The notes under the pieces: model-generated
Database searches by the model: none
Told to the model about the DNA's origin: nothing
The model's input: the letters and a program-made list of their open reading frames with translations, nothing else
Source: Heterobilharzia americana
Lineage: Eukaryota > Platyhelminthes > Trematoda > Strigeidida > Schistosomatidae
Assembly (NCBI GenBank): GCA_944470555.2
Contig: OX104127.1
Coordinates: forward strand, 96,062,708-96,126,707
DNA: 64,000 bases
Direction: 5' to 3'
Shown here: in pieces, positions 24,701 through 39,700 of the stretch
How the letters are laid out: every line of letters begins with the position of its first letter
How positions within the stretch are numbered: the first letter of the stretch is position 1
Made by a program: the position numbers and the translations under genes

Positions 24701-27700
24701 AAACTGAGTTGAGAAAGCGCCACGTAATGAAGAATTACGTCCAAACAGGAAAGCTTTTAAAAGAACTGGAGCCGTTTATCGGGGACTCATTATGGTTTAC
24801 TTCATATCCCAAATCATGCGTGTCATCATGTTTATACGGATTATCGAAAACTCATGAACCGATAATGGATTTTATAAAATTTCCTCTATTTCGCATCCAT
24901 ACGAAAGCCTCTCTCTCCAACGTTCTGTTGTAATCTTGATCGAAGATTCTCATGATTTTAACTTAGAAATACCATTGTAGAGAATGAGAATGGTAATTTA
25001 TGATGTTGCTTTATTGCATATTAGTATTTTCATTGGTAAATGTGTAGATTTCATGGGTGACTTACTAGAGGGTGATCATACGTTGTCAAACAGACCTCCT
25101 TCGAGTTTCAACCACATTATTAGAGCACTTCAACCTTGTTTGAATTTGAAACTTTTAAGGTTCAGAGGAAGACTACATAAAAACACAAATAAAGTAGCGA
25201 TGGCTTCTCCCATATCCCCCGTCGTAGCAAATCTCATGTCTCACAATGAATCTATGCTCTTCACCAACTCAATTAAACCATCTATTTGGTTTGTATATAT
25301 GGATAACACGTTCGTAATTTTAAAAAGATCATCCTTGAGGACTTAAATTAATAAACACTCGCTCTTCACATATCAAATTCGCATGTGAATATGAAAGTGT
25401 AAATGGTGAACTAACCAGTTTTAGAAAGTTTAGTCAAAAGGAATGGGAATGGATTTCTAAGTTTATCAATTTATCGCAAACCAACACATTTGGATCGGTA
25501 TCTTGATTTCTACCCAGCGCATCCACCCAGTGCTAAACCTTCATTTGCTCTGAACTTATTCAGGTAGGCCACAAAGCTCATCACAAATGAAGATGACAGA
25601 CATAAGGAAGTGGAAAACACAATAGATGTTTGATAATCCAATAACTATCCTGAGAAAATCATTTAAAAGATTAAAAGCAATAAGCATACAAATCCAGAGG
25701 AAATATAAAACAATGAGTCTTGGATCAGAACAATAGTTTTACCTTTCTCCCAAAGGAACGACTGAATTACTGAAGATTTTACTAAAACATAGGATTAGAG
25801 CCTTCTGCAATGTAACCAACACTCCTAGGAATACTCTAGCCCATATAAACGACCGAATTCCTTTTTCCTTCACACAGAAGCGCCTACAGATTACGCTGTA
25901 TCGATAGTGATGCCTATTACAATGGAGAATTATCATGCGAAATCCTCAGTTACGGGAAAGACCATGTAAGCTATACAAAATGACCTGCAAATAATCCTGT
26001 GGAACTGAATAATTTAGAAACTAAATCTACAACTGCTGTTCATGATATCCTTTAGAGCCTCAGAGATGACATCAAAAATATTGAAATTATTCAGAAAGGA
26101 CTTTCAAACTACAAGGAAAGATGGATAGGTAAAGCATTTCACTTTATGCTGCATTCCAATGCATTTAACAGAAAAGAAGGCCTAACCAACTTGGACAATG
26201 TATCCAAAATAAAGTGTTGTACACATTGACCATGGCTAAATTACATGCAGACAAATAAACTGAATTTCTCACCTATTTATTAATTTTATCACTTATTTAG
26301 ACTCATTCACATGTGCACACATCTTCGCCTTGGACTCAGACTAATAACCGGTAACGAAAATATTTATTCCTATATCGATACTAGGTGATGACTGAAGATT
26401 AAGTGAAAATCTGGGTCGTGACAGGATTCGAACCAGTGTGGTCTCTGGTTCGAACTACCCAGAACCACTACTAGTCTACCAAACCACAGCTATCCCAGAT
26501 AGTCAAACTGATATTCGCATAATATCCTTTCTATATGGATATATAAACAGCTTGATCTGATTTGTTTCCATTTACTACTTAAACATGTGATAGTTTGCAC
26601 AGGTTTTACCCTCAGAAAAAGAGGCTTCCACTAAGTCGTGAAACGTCAGAAATTTGTTTTTGTAGTGCATTCAAATTTTAGAAATACAGTTCCACCATAA
26701 GATTATTTATCCAGTGTTCAGTTCTATGAGCTCCAATTTTGATCCAGATGTCTACAAAAAGACTGATTTGTGTTTGTAACGCAGTCGCTCTCCTAGTTTG
26801 CAGTTTCCAACAAACTAATTCTCACAAAAGCACAGCGTCTACAAACAGTTTTGGTGTAGTAAATGAGAGAATTATTTTTGGCATATGTAATCAGCATTTC
26901 AAATTTTATTCCCTAGGTCAAGTGAGCAGATGAGAGGTCAGGTGTGGAGTCTGAGGTGACAGGGGCAAGTCAGCTGGTGAGGTTGTAAGCCATCATCAAC
27001 CCAGGTTAGGACATGCGTTACGCATGACTGACTCAAAATGTCAACCGAAGTAGAAACAGTCTGGAAAAGGATTTCAAACGGCCAGACTAAAACATGATAT
27101 CAGCTCACACTATCTCTGAGTGCTGGTCTGAGTTATGCAAAGGGAATGTAGACTTCCTAGTTGAATCCATGTAAAAACCGAAGTCGGTAGTTGGAGACTC
27201 AGTGACATGACTGATTGTCGGTCTCAGTAGAAAATATTCATCCACACCTTAATTTCAATCTACTCATCATACCATATTTCAGTAATTGTTTATCCCGTTT
27301 TTTGTTCTTTTTGTGATTCCCTATGACTTTAGGCTACATCTCCTTCCTATTGCTCTACCTTTTCTCCTGTTATCTTGCATCTTTATATGCATCTTTTATA
27401 TGGAGTTCGGCAACTTGGACCATTATGCAGTAATGCCGGGTGTCATGCTGATAGTGACTGACTGACTTAAATAGCATAATATTAGTTGTGAAGATTTGTT
27501 TTTCCTAATCTCATACAATCTTTTCCGAAATGACTGCAAAAGAACACTTACTAGTGAGAATCCATCGTTAATGAACACAAATCGACTAGAGGTACTCCAT
27601 CCACCCAACTTCATATCATCGACTAGTGTGTTCATCTGCTTTGCATCATATCGTATATGATAAAATCCCGTCGCATCTGCGTTAGCTCGTATTACACAAT

Positions 27701-30700
27701 CATCAGTACCGGTATCTGCAGACCAATTCAAAGGTATATCCACTTCTTCTGATGCAGACTTTAGAATATGTTTGGACATAAATGAATGTTTCCTATCTTT
27801 TGTAGAACACGTTAAAACAATTGGCACAGGCCAAAGTTTGGTATCTGTATTTGAATCTGAAAATAAGTTGAATTGAGAATCCAAATTTTATAGAAAATAT
27901 TTTATCGAGAAAAACTCGAAATATATTATTACATAATACAGTGCAAATATTACCATTGCTTAACATTGAATACACATGTGAACTACTTTTCATTAAGACA
28001 TCGAAATGATAATCGGTTTAGAACAAGAGCAATGGTGGCAACTGTATACGAAAAATTTACCAAAATTGGTCTAAGAAAGACTTTTTGTCAAACTATATCA
28101 AATTGTTAGCACCAAAATAGTTGCATAGGCAAAGCAATCTGCGAACAACAATGTGATTATCAAAGCATTTAAAGCAAACAATAATTATCAGAGTATTCTG
28201 TACATTAATCTGTAGTATGCTCATCGTTTAGATGAATGCAGATATTATAAACCATTTTTGTCATAATTTATATGAACAACCATGACCAAAGTTTTACCGA
28301 GCAGTATCATAAATAGTAAGTGTCAAGTGCTAAGTTGACACTAAATCTCGGAGTATTTGAAATATAAGAATTCATTCTAATGCTTCATGTAGAATCCTGA
28401 TTCCAACTTTTTCAGGCAAATAACAGAAATTAATTTCAGGTTGGAAGTCATCATGGACTGATATCTGTTGGAGAAACATTGGAAACCTGGGGAGTACTCA
28501 ACAGCTGCTCCGTTTATGCATGGGACTCCTTAGTAGTGTGCACCAACGACCCTACTATGGACCAAGCCCAAGACCTTCAGGTTCCGTGGCCAGCACGTTG
28601 CTATTGAGCCATTGGGTTGGAATCTAATCATCCACATTTTCTACTTCTGTCAGTTCACGATACAGTGTGGCCTCCATCCAATGCCGTCGTCGACTAACTG
28701 TCCTCATGTTCGACTTGGTTGACCCCACGGGTCACGACTTTTTACTGGAACTTCGAGAATCACCTTTCAAAGCTAGTCATTAATGAGCACAAAATAATTC
28801 ACTTTGGAAGTTTATGGGGATTCTATTGATTTCAGGTTGTTATTCACTATGACAGAAGTAGGAAATGTGGGACATTGGATTCCGACCTAGTGACTCAATG
28901 ACAACGTGTTTGAACCTGAAGGTCCTAGGCTTAATCCCTGGTGAGGTAGGTCATGGGCGCCCCCTGCTGAAGAGTCTCATACTGGGACGAAACAGCTATC
29001 CATTCCTCCCAGGTGTACAATGTTTCTCCAGTTGATGTCCGAAATCAACAAATAAATTCCCACAGACCTCCAAATTCAATCAAAATTAAAGTATCCAAGT
29101 TATAAAAATAGAGTGATTTCAAAGGCTACCCTAGTAACCGCTGAGATAACCAATCATTTTTCTTTATTTTGAAAACAAATTCCATTCCAAACGAAATATT
29201 TAAAGCTGACTGGCTATTTCAGCAGTTGCTAGGGTGGTCTTTAAAGTCACTCTAAAAATGAGTGCTAAAGCGTGTACTTAATCCCCATGTCAATCCTCTT
29301 TTGCAGATATGATCATTATTTTTAAGATATGACTAATGATCATTTAGTGTGAAAATGTATGCGTCTAGAGATATGATGTGTATATTGTCCATCACATCGT
29401 ACTTCATTGCAAATTAACGAACAGTCACAGATGACATTGTAGTCAACTCTGTAGTTGTTGAGCATTTACAATAGGATATGTATGTCATCTCTGCAAGTCA
29501 GTGAGGACGAATTGATGCCAAAATTTTTTCATAGTATTTTGACGATAAAGTAGAAATTGAATAGCAATAATAATGCTGGTGACAACAACAGCGTATCAAA
29601 CCATTTCAGAATGTTTTCATTGATGCAACTGAATATGAGGGTAAATGACAGATTCACCGTTTCCACTTGTCAATCAATAGTTGCCGTGATGCAGCTAACG
29701 TTACTCCAATTCATCTTAACAAATCATTTGGATTTACACATACATTTACTTCTTCGACAGTCAATCCCTCTTGGTATGACCCAAAACCTTTTTATAGATC
29801 CCTGATTTCATTAAAATCAATTTTGTGGCTTATTTCTGTCATATAATCCAATCATAGATTTGTTTTCTGGCGTCTTAACAATAGCTGAATTTTTGAGGAT
29901 AATCATAAGGCTCCCAGATACAAGTTGTACTACTGCAGATGATCATAGTTAAATAGGTTTCCTGCAGTTTTATAAAAGTTATATGATAGCAATAGTGGGT
30001 AAAATGAAATGTTTTCGGAAAGGAAACGACAGAATGGAACAAATACACTGCAAGGCTGCTACTTTTCTATCAATACTAACTGTTTGGTAAATAAATGCAC
30101 TTGTTAGTAGTGAAATGTTAATTTCTTAGTTGAAATAAACCGCGCTAAACACAACCTAACTATTTAGTCACAATTTAGCAATGTAATTAACAGAAAACTT
30201 GTAAAGATGCATTTAATGCAGATACAGCTGGAGAAACTTTGTATTCATTGTAAGAGACAGTAAATGACAAATTGTATAATAAATTCACTCTAAAGCCTAG
30301 CTGACTGTTCAGCAATCAGGTTAAAACTGAAGTAGGAAGATAGATTATCTTCAATGTGCAAAAAATTTGAACCAAGAAAGAATTCTCTGTGGCACATTTC
30401 TTGACCCTCAAACTGTACCAAATTTTTGGTCCAATAATAATAATAATAATCTCTATTAGAATCTTAGTTGGGAAAAACTTACAAGAATGCGTCTAAACCA
30501 ACCAAACCCATAACACTGCAAAACAGCAGCTTTGCCATTTCTTTCAAAATTCCACATTTGATGTACACATTCTACTAGTTTAGCAACATTAAAAATCTTG
30601 AGAATGGTATTCATAGCTAGAAAAGATTTTTGGGGCAAAATTAACCACCATACAAAAATTTGGTAGTCCTTATTAAGATTGCGTAGAAAAGTTAAGATGT

Positions 30701-33700
30701 TAACAATGAACTTATTTTAATATATGCAAAGATATCAAACTGAAGTCTGGAATAATTACTGTAAATAACTGTGGTATGCAGCACAGAGTGTACTGGTTAG
30801 CAAACTGAATTGTCCCCATATATGTAGTCTAACTGAATAGTTATGTGTATGTGTACCAGACTTCGAATAATAGATTTTCAAATTTTTTAATTGAAAGTCA
30901 TAGATCACAAACAGGACATCGAAGTATGGCACAGCTTCTTTCCCAGAGGAATTCAGTATGTTGGCCGTTGCTTTGCTCCGATTTGTTATTTTCTAGGCTA
31001 GCGTAAAATCAGCCAAAATACTCCATGAACTAAATTTTTTATTCCTAATAGATATTTTTCTTCAATACTGTCTAAAGTAGCTTCAGAAATAATCATCTGC
31101 TTACTTTCTGTACACAGGCAATCATATGAAGAACATACAAACTCTGTTGGATAGACCACTCTCCTATACGATTATAATGCACTCCCGTTGTCTACGCACT
31201 AGATTTGAATTAAGCCATGTCAGCATTTAACGTTCATTTTAACGATTAATAAAATGTCTCAGGTTGCAACCAATTCAATGACACCGAAAGGAAATGAGTT
31301 CACAATATCCGTCCTAGTTTGTTATCTATTCCAAAGGCAGACAAGTAAAGACAAAAGAAACACGGAACCTCACACAGAAGTGCATCGGTTTAATCAACTT
31401 GCCACACTTCACAGAAGTATTCAAAAAACAAGTGAGTAGAAAAAGTGATATCAAAGTAGACGAAAATGAATGAGAAGAGACAAAAAGAACTTGAAAAATG
31501 AAGGTTAGTGAAAATGTCCAGACCTTAGAAGACTACTGGGGTCCTTGTTAAAAGTAAGATCATTTAAAGGGAGAATCAGACTCAAGACTTAATTCAGAGA
31601 GTTCGAAGCAATAAAAAATTCTGTACGGAAATTTTTCGTACAACACATCGAATTATCAAATGGTAAACCCACGGAAAGAAAAACCAGAAAACACTGCAAC
31701 ATACTCTTTGTGTACTCCGATCGAAGTGCATACTGTTCTTGTGATAACTGCACTTTAAGTCGGTTGTTGGTAACACTTATTGGTAAGACAGACACAACAG
31801 GGAATCCAGCGTTACGAGTCCACGGGCGCATGACACCACCAACATCAACACCTGAAGTTGAGCTTAAGGCGAACCATAGATCCTCTGTGACAGCATTTCC
31901 ATAAGCGTGTTTTTCAAGGTAGAATGACAAACCGGAACGGAATGCTTCATCACCCAAAAATGAGTGCAGCATGTTAATAAGACTAGCTCCTTTACAGTAA
32001 GATATTGTGTCGAAAATTTCGTTAATTTCACATGGATTTGAAACTTCCACCTGAAATGTAAGTATAGAAGAAAGATTGAGCGATTATTAGTGGATATACA
32101 ACCAACCATCACAACAGAGAACTGTAAAATCTGAAGTTACTCAGTGATAACAGACAAACAAACAGAGCGAAAAATGAATAGGAGAGTGGTGAAAAGTGAC
32201 AGGAAGTATGTGAATTCCCAACTGGCTATCCTCGCTTTTAACCCCCGTTACCTAGAAGATGGCAAATCGATGAGATAGATACTAGTGACGTATATCAGAA
32301 ATCTAGAAAAATAGTCAAATCAAAAATACTTGATCCCTTCACACTCTTTACACGTTTATACACATCGACAAAGCCCAAACAAAAAACATCGTTGATTGCA
32401 ACCAACCACCAGCATTAGAAATAAACTTGATTTCTTAAATCTCAAAGTGATGCAACATTCTTCTCCCATGAAAATTACTGTCAATCATTCTGGGAAACTT
32501 CTGGTTTATGAAGACTTCTGTATCAATGATTGGCATAGAGTCTAAAACGCACTATTTAAGTTCGTGTGTTGTAAGGTTAATTTCAAATTCCACATTCCAG
32601 CTAACACTTCAATCAATCTAATTAACAATCGGAGGTCACTATCTTCAAATACTTCCACAAGAGCGGGCTATTATGGCTTACTACACTCTCTCTTTCAAGA
32701 TTACGAAAAACACTGCAGCATTTAAGTAACAGGTGAGATTTTAGTAGGGAAATGTGGTAAGGAATCAAGCCTTTCACAGGAAACATAGGTGAAAAGGGCC
32801 TAGTCTAAGAGTAGATAAAAGGAGACAACATATGAAAATTGTATCCGCTGCAACGGGTCTTGGTTACACGGTATATGGCTTTGATTAATAAAATTGTCAT
32901 CAATACAGCACAGAAACTGATGACATTGTTCAAAAGATCACACGAGGAGTACTTCGTAATTCACAGTCAATTTTCTTGACAGTTTACCTTTAAAAAATAG
33001 GTCCGTTCTGTAGCAAAGCAAGAAAGCACCACGGCGCACGCCTGCATGGACGCAGAAAATATCACCTGACAACACACTGAGCACATTTTGAAATACACAT
33101 AAATAGCTGACAAATCATTACAAACAGATCACGATTGGTCTAAACCTACCATATTAAATAGGTATTCATCTACCACAACTTTATCGAAATATATGCTGCG
33201 TATCAGTTTTTAACTCAGGAGATAAACAAAGCCTAGGGTCAGAACTAGAGGTGCAAGTAATACAATTTTAACCTGTTATCTAAATCAATAGTAAGGCAGC
33301 AATAGAAAGCGGTTAAGGTATCCTGTACACGTCTTTATGTAAGTCTTTGCCTCCTTTTGTTAATTCCTCTCTTACTGTTCCTTTGTATACATGGAAAGAA
33401 GTGGATATTCTGCTTACGTGTCAAGTTTGTGGTTTGAACAAAAGTAAAAACTTAATCAGTACAAATAGGGTTAAGATCAACAGAATCAAAAAATAAGTAC
33501 ATCAACGGTTAAAGATAATTTTTTTTCCGACTTACTTCTATTGGATGTGAACTAGACAGTGAATCTAAACGCAATGCAGATGCCAATCGATGATACGAGA
33601 AATGTGTCTAAAGCAAAGAAAAGAAAATTATTCAAAGGTCACATTCGTTTAACTAACTACGAGCATTCCAAATAAATGGCAAACAACAACATGGAAAATC

Positions 33701-36700
33701 GTATTCTTAAAATCTGTCAGGCTCTAGAATTTAACTGTTTTGTTTAGAAAGAAATCATTGGTTGCGATAAAAATTTTATATATGCTTATTTGAACTGAAT
33801 TTATTGAATGCTCTTGATCATTAATTTTAAAACTGTTTGTGTTTCGTTAACAGAAGTAGAGATGCTTTATTTGATCACATATTGCCGCTGCTAACACACA
33901 TGAAGAATTATACATGGAGATAGATTCAGCATAAAAGAGAAAGTGGTAACCTCATATCAAATACTTTTCTTCACATTAAAAAATGAGACGAATAAGATAT
34001 TGTCAGACAGATAAAATCAACGTAGAACCTGGTTCCTCAATTTAAGTTGCTACACTTCACAGTAGTAAACAAAGAACAAGTGGATAGAATAAGAATGATA
34101 TCAAAGTAGACAAAGTTATGTGAGAGGATTAACAATCTAAAGGTTAGTATGAATATTCAAGCTTTAGAAGATGTCAAAGAGTAAGTACATCTGCGTCATT
34201 GTGACCCGTTTTCAGTCGTGTCATCAAGAGTTCTCAACCACTGATTCCTGTCGACTCCCCACACGACTCGGAACTACAGTAAGAGACTTCACCAACTGAC
34301 GCTATACAGTGACTCGACGTAAGCGACACATGTTCAAGTCACCTCACCCGATGAAGGTTCACAACCTCATCAATCGACTTGCTTAGTACCCTTCTCCTGA
34401 CCTCAACACTGATCACACGGTCAAGCCACGAAACACGAGCAATGCTACGAAGACACCTATGATCAAAACACTGCAATCAAGCTAAATTTTGTGTACGTAA
34501 ACGGAATCTTAACAAACAGTTCCCTAATGTACATTTATAACTCTGTAGAACAGAAAACAAACCTACCCAAATATCCATTTCCGGATAGCACCGATCAGAA
34601 CAAAAGTATTCTATCCAAGAAGCAAATCCTTCCTTCAGCCATAAATCTGTCCACCATTTCATTGTTACAAGATTACCGAACCACATGTGGGCTAGTTCAT
34701 GACTGATTATGGTTGTGATAACTTCTTTCGTTGTTGGAGACAATGTATGAGGGTTGGCCAGTAAAGCTCTTTCACTTGAATAACATTCAAAGCATATAGG
34801 AGTTTAACTGATAAAAACTGGCTTCACATTTTTTAAATAGACAAACAGACTACACAATATGATTTCCGGAGAAAATCGTTTACGCACACCTAATAAAAAC
34901 CTCATGATCCTCAAAAATGCAACTAGGAATGGCAGTCATGGTAAAATCGAAGCCAGTACTAATAGAATTAATTATCGATACTCTAGAAAATGACTACGAC
35001 TAAACGGGTGGACTCTGTACCAAAAAATGATTCCAATAAAATTTGATGCATTAAGTTAATGATGGATCCATCATTAACATAATTAGAACGCAGGCAATAT
35101 CAAGGCATCCACATAGGAACACATGCACCGATAGAGACCAATCAATTCGGTCCAATCAACGAAGGTATGCTATAAAAACAATTATACTAATTTGATGTAT
35201 TAAGCTTTTAATAATGTACAAATGTCAACTGATGTAGATGTTTGAGGCCACAACTAAATAGACCGCTAGTTTCCCATGGCTTCCACAACAATTTTAGGCC
35301 AATGTTTCAACATCGAGGTAGAAGTAATTCATGCGGTCGAGAATCTGGCCAAAAATTATATTGGAACAGCGGTTGGATGCAACCAAGTCGAGTTATCTAT
35401 CGAATCAAGAAGATTGAGTTTTACTGGATGCTGTCTTTGCTCCTTTAGGTTTTAATTTACTTAGGTGGGAAAGGTGAACTGTATCACTAAAATCAGCCAC
35501 GATTGTATTTTGAAACCGTAATAATGAGTAAATTTATGCTGCTGTGTTCCATCATGGTAGTCAAGTGTTTGTTGTAGACAACTGTTTTCGATTTCCTAAA
35601 CACGCTGGGATTATATTGAAACTTACCTATATAACGAATCAACCTGACTCGGCGCTCAACTTCTTTCAGGATATTCGTAACAACTATGGCCTGGATAATA
35701 CTGTCAACAGTGCTTAGGCATTAGCAACAAAAATTGTAAATATCTATTGTTCTTCTCATGTGTCACAGTCTTTGAAATGCGCATTAAAACTCTTGTTGTA
35801 ATCAGCCGTCTTTTTCCTATTTAATGTACAAACGTATGTAGTGCTACTACGAACAGCTGTGTGTACTTTCTTTTTTTGGAATCTTAACACGTAATGATTT
35901 TTACTCCATATTTGAACTGCGCAAATACAACTCCAGCCATATCAAAAGTACAGCCATCAGTTTGTCAAGCTTACTTCGAATAGTGACGTGCAATTTTTGT
36001 TATAACACACGAATTAGATAAACAAACAGAGACAACGAATTACATTCAGAAGCACTTGAATCATCTCTACAAAATATAAACCTCTTCAGACAGCAACGGT
36101 GTTAAACTGCTACAAACATTTATATTCTGCTGAAGAAGCTGTGGCATATAGAGCGGAACGTTCGGAAAAATCTTGTTTTGATTTTCTAAACACGCTGGGA
36201 TTTCATTAAAACTTACCCATGTAATGATTTATCAATCTCGTTATTTTCTTGTGTAGGAATTTTGATGGAAGGTCATCAACAACAATTCACATGATTCCTA
36301 CACTTAATATTCTAATAATCCATCCAAAATAGTAACACTAAAGACGTTTTTGTTGATAAGAATAATGCAATAGCGAATTCATTTGAACTTCAACCGTGCC
36401 AAGTACTAAAAACACCACACAAACCTTACACCGAAACATGCCGGATAACAGCAGTGATCTGAACTTATGAGGGAAGGAATAATCTAACAGTAACATATAC
36501 ATCTTACCTGATATAGTCCCGAAGACAGGGTGAATCAGTGCAGTAACTACTGTAGTGCAAGTAATTACAACTCAATTTGAAGACCGGCTAAGTAAATGCA
36601 ATATAAGCACCATCAAGCTATGCAAATTACAAATTACAAAAGACTGTCCCTAAGATCCACACACAGTCCCCTGAAATGTACTAGTGAGAAGGCATTCAGA

Positions 36701-39700
36701 AGTATATGGAAATCACTGCCGGTATAAGGCATGTTGCGGTGTAAGGTTTGTGTCGCATGACTGACAGTGGTCATTATATCGTCTAAAAGAGGATGGAATG
36801 ATTAACTTTGATTAATCCCTTCACTTATTGTAATATTTTTAATCTAGAGTGCCGCATTAAGCCTACAACGGCAATATGACGGATACCGGCAGTATGCGAA
36901 ATTCTCGAGAAAACGATACAGCTAATATGATATGCGACCAACCTTAAGCGGATTCAACGCTATGTGACAACACTAACTTAATTTCTTCCCCAGATTTTTC
37001 AAGATGTGTAACCAGCAACTACTAGCTGTTTGAAACCTTTCAGAAGCGGGGGGAATGTTGTTTGGCCATCAGTAAACCCTCTTTTTTGTCTCCTGCTTAC
37101 CGTTTCTTGACGACAATAAAATATTACCACTTTAAGTCTTTACGCATAATTCTATAAGATTCTGGTTTTAAAAACGGTGCTAACGATTTAAGCTAATACA
37201 ATATCCTGTTTTTTAACTACTTACACTACCAAAATATCGACCAGTGAAATAGGTAAACAAGATGCATGAGATGCACAAAGCCAAGAAAGCGCAAGCTATA
37301 TTATGCAAACTGTACAGCGGTAACAGTGTACTTCTTAATGATGAATAACCCACAATCGGGAGTCATATAATGTCTAAGGGTTCACACTGAGTTAGAAATT
37401 GAATGCAACTTTATATTAACATCAAAGCTATCTGAAACCCAACACGGGAAACGTTAGGGTCCATGATTTTTGAATATTTTGTTTTTACTCATGTTAGTTT
37501 CATCCCCAGTGATAGCTAATAACTTAATGACATTTACCTCTGGGGTTGAACTTTCAAGAACAAATTTGAAAATGATAATAGCACTTTGGAGTGATGTGCT
37601 GAACAGAATTCATCAATATGCAGTTTGGTGAACCAGTACAGTAAGAACTCGGTAAACTATGACAATCTGATATCTATTAGCAGTCTTATTCTATGCACTT
37701 AGTAGTCACGGTTGTGTTAGTGTAAAGACCAGATATATATCCATAGGCACAGACTAGCACACGTATGGAAAGTGAATGAAGACAACATAGGGAACTTTTG
37801 TAACCTCATCTTAGAGAACTGATGTGATTCAATACAATATAGCTGCGCCAAGAGATTCAAGAACATAAAGAAAACATCTGACTTTATGATAACGGATTTA
37901 AAATCAACACGGGACACCGATATTTAATAACAATCCAAATCAGCAAAAACCTGTAAATCTTTCTGAATCACTAATTTGCACTTCTATCACGTCACAATCC
38001 ACTGCTAACGAAAGATAAAAGCGTGTAGTCGAGTGCAGTAATTTTACCTGAATAAATAAAACCAAGAAGATTTATTTCACTTTATCAGAACACGGTGAAT
38101 CGCAAATGTAACTGAAGTGCACATTCACTAAAAACTTACAATAATCTTAAGCAGTTTCGAGTTAAAAGTAGCGCGTTAGTGAGTGGTAGTCAGCACTTAG
38201 CTGAAGTTGTAGCTTAATGAATCGGATAAGACTATCATATATTGTATCACAGATTCAGTTACGATAATCAGACAGTATCAGTAACCATCAAAATAGGGAA
38301 CATCCACAGGTTATTGCATTTAAGTTTAGCATAATTACATAAAACTTACCGGAAAGTTACAAGTCCCCAGTTTTCCATTGCACCGCCGCTCATATTAGGA
38401 ACAGCAAGTAAATCGATTTTGGATAGTGGATATTTCATGCCAAAATATTCACCGTAGAATGGTAAACTATGACAAGCCACATTCAACGCAATGGCACCCT
38501 CGTTTTGTTTTGAAAGGAGACCTTTCCTTGAATAAACGCGTATTAATACTCCGTTTCTGTCGGTAGCCTGTAGAGCGAATAGTTTGGAAGCAACATTTCG
38601 GAATAAACATTACTGATATGACATCAGATCTCTATAGAGCATGATATAAATAGAAGTTTAACGTTAGTACAATGATTTACATAAGCGTCTGTAAACTGGG
38701 CTACACACCAAGATGCACAAATATAACGAATAAAAAGTGAGCTAGCATCTTATTTGGAATGTTTAATGTGAAAGAAAACAAATTAACCGATTAAAGAATG
38801 TGTCGATAAATTTACACTTGCTTCCAATGATATGTATACACTTTTATAGATGTAGGAGGAAAACTGTTCTACAGCACCTGAAGAGCTTTTCAGCCAGTGT
38901 TGTTTGACCATTTGAATTTAAACTTGATGTAGTTTGATTCACATACAGATGATGAACCATACTCACTGATTCCACTACACTAACACACAAAAACTCACAG
39001 CGATTATAGGACCAGAAAATATATTATTTTAAATCGAACCTCACATTACACAGTACGGAATGGCCACTTCACCAAAAGATTAAGGAGTTCATAATTTAAA
39101 CACTAAGCCCTGTTGATCAGAGAAAAAGCAACGAGCCAGATACATTGTTTGAGGGTTAATGATACGTCTTGGCTGTTCAAAGCTCGACAGGTGGAGCTGG
39201 GTTTGAACCTGTAACCCACCCGTCGGAAACTAAGTGCCAACACCAATGGGCCACAGCCCCAAAATTATTATTATTATTATCACCGTTATAATAATCTTCC
39301 CTCAAGCCTCTCGACTGACATTTCCACATCATCTTTAATTTCTTCCAGCTCTGAAGATCTTGACAACGATCTCAGTTCACAAAGTGGCATCCCTGATCTC
39401 AAAAGAACCCTGCTCCAAACTATACACTGAAACTTTCAATGTCCCCATCTTCCATTAAGTCGTACAACAAACTCCCCTAGTCAAGACTCTGGTATCTAGG
39501 GCCACGAACGTGTGCTCTTTGTAAGACATGCATACAGGATCCAAGTGCGGTTATTTACCTAAGATAACCTGAACAATATGGTGAGGAAGAAAATTCAGCT
39601 TATTTTTGGAGATTTGATGGTTAGTTCTCGAGGTCTTGCAGGTGTATGTTTAGCACTAGGTGCTAAGACAAAAAGTGAACAACTCAACTGAATCTCAGTT

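Larger units (their letters stand above)
24190..26660 (+). mobile_element. Penelope-like element in intron 11, antisense to the gene
   Basis: Forward strand, in order: NLKAVYNLSDRNLTEHQITLLRKGLNF (24310-24390), LELAPIIKPEFEKLP, KTIVITREDKENVTMIMNK (24586-24645), YGLSKTHEP (24835-24860), MASPISPVVANLM (25200-25240), the catalytic block IWFVYMDNTFVILK (25285-25325; YMDN for the usual YVDD), IKFACEYESVNGEL, then a GIY-YIG-like YRLRCIDSDAYYNGE (about 25885-25935) and HSNAFNRKEGLTNLDNV (26155-26205). Stops and frameshifts throughout, so inactive. Schistosome PLEs of this type (Cercyon) are known. Confidence 0.85.

Noticed and set aside
34200..34480. Possible extra aminopeptidase exon between exons 8 and 9
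   Set aside because: It is a decayed C-terminal fragment of the non-LTR family; exons 8 and 9 join in phase without it.
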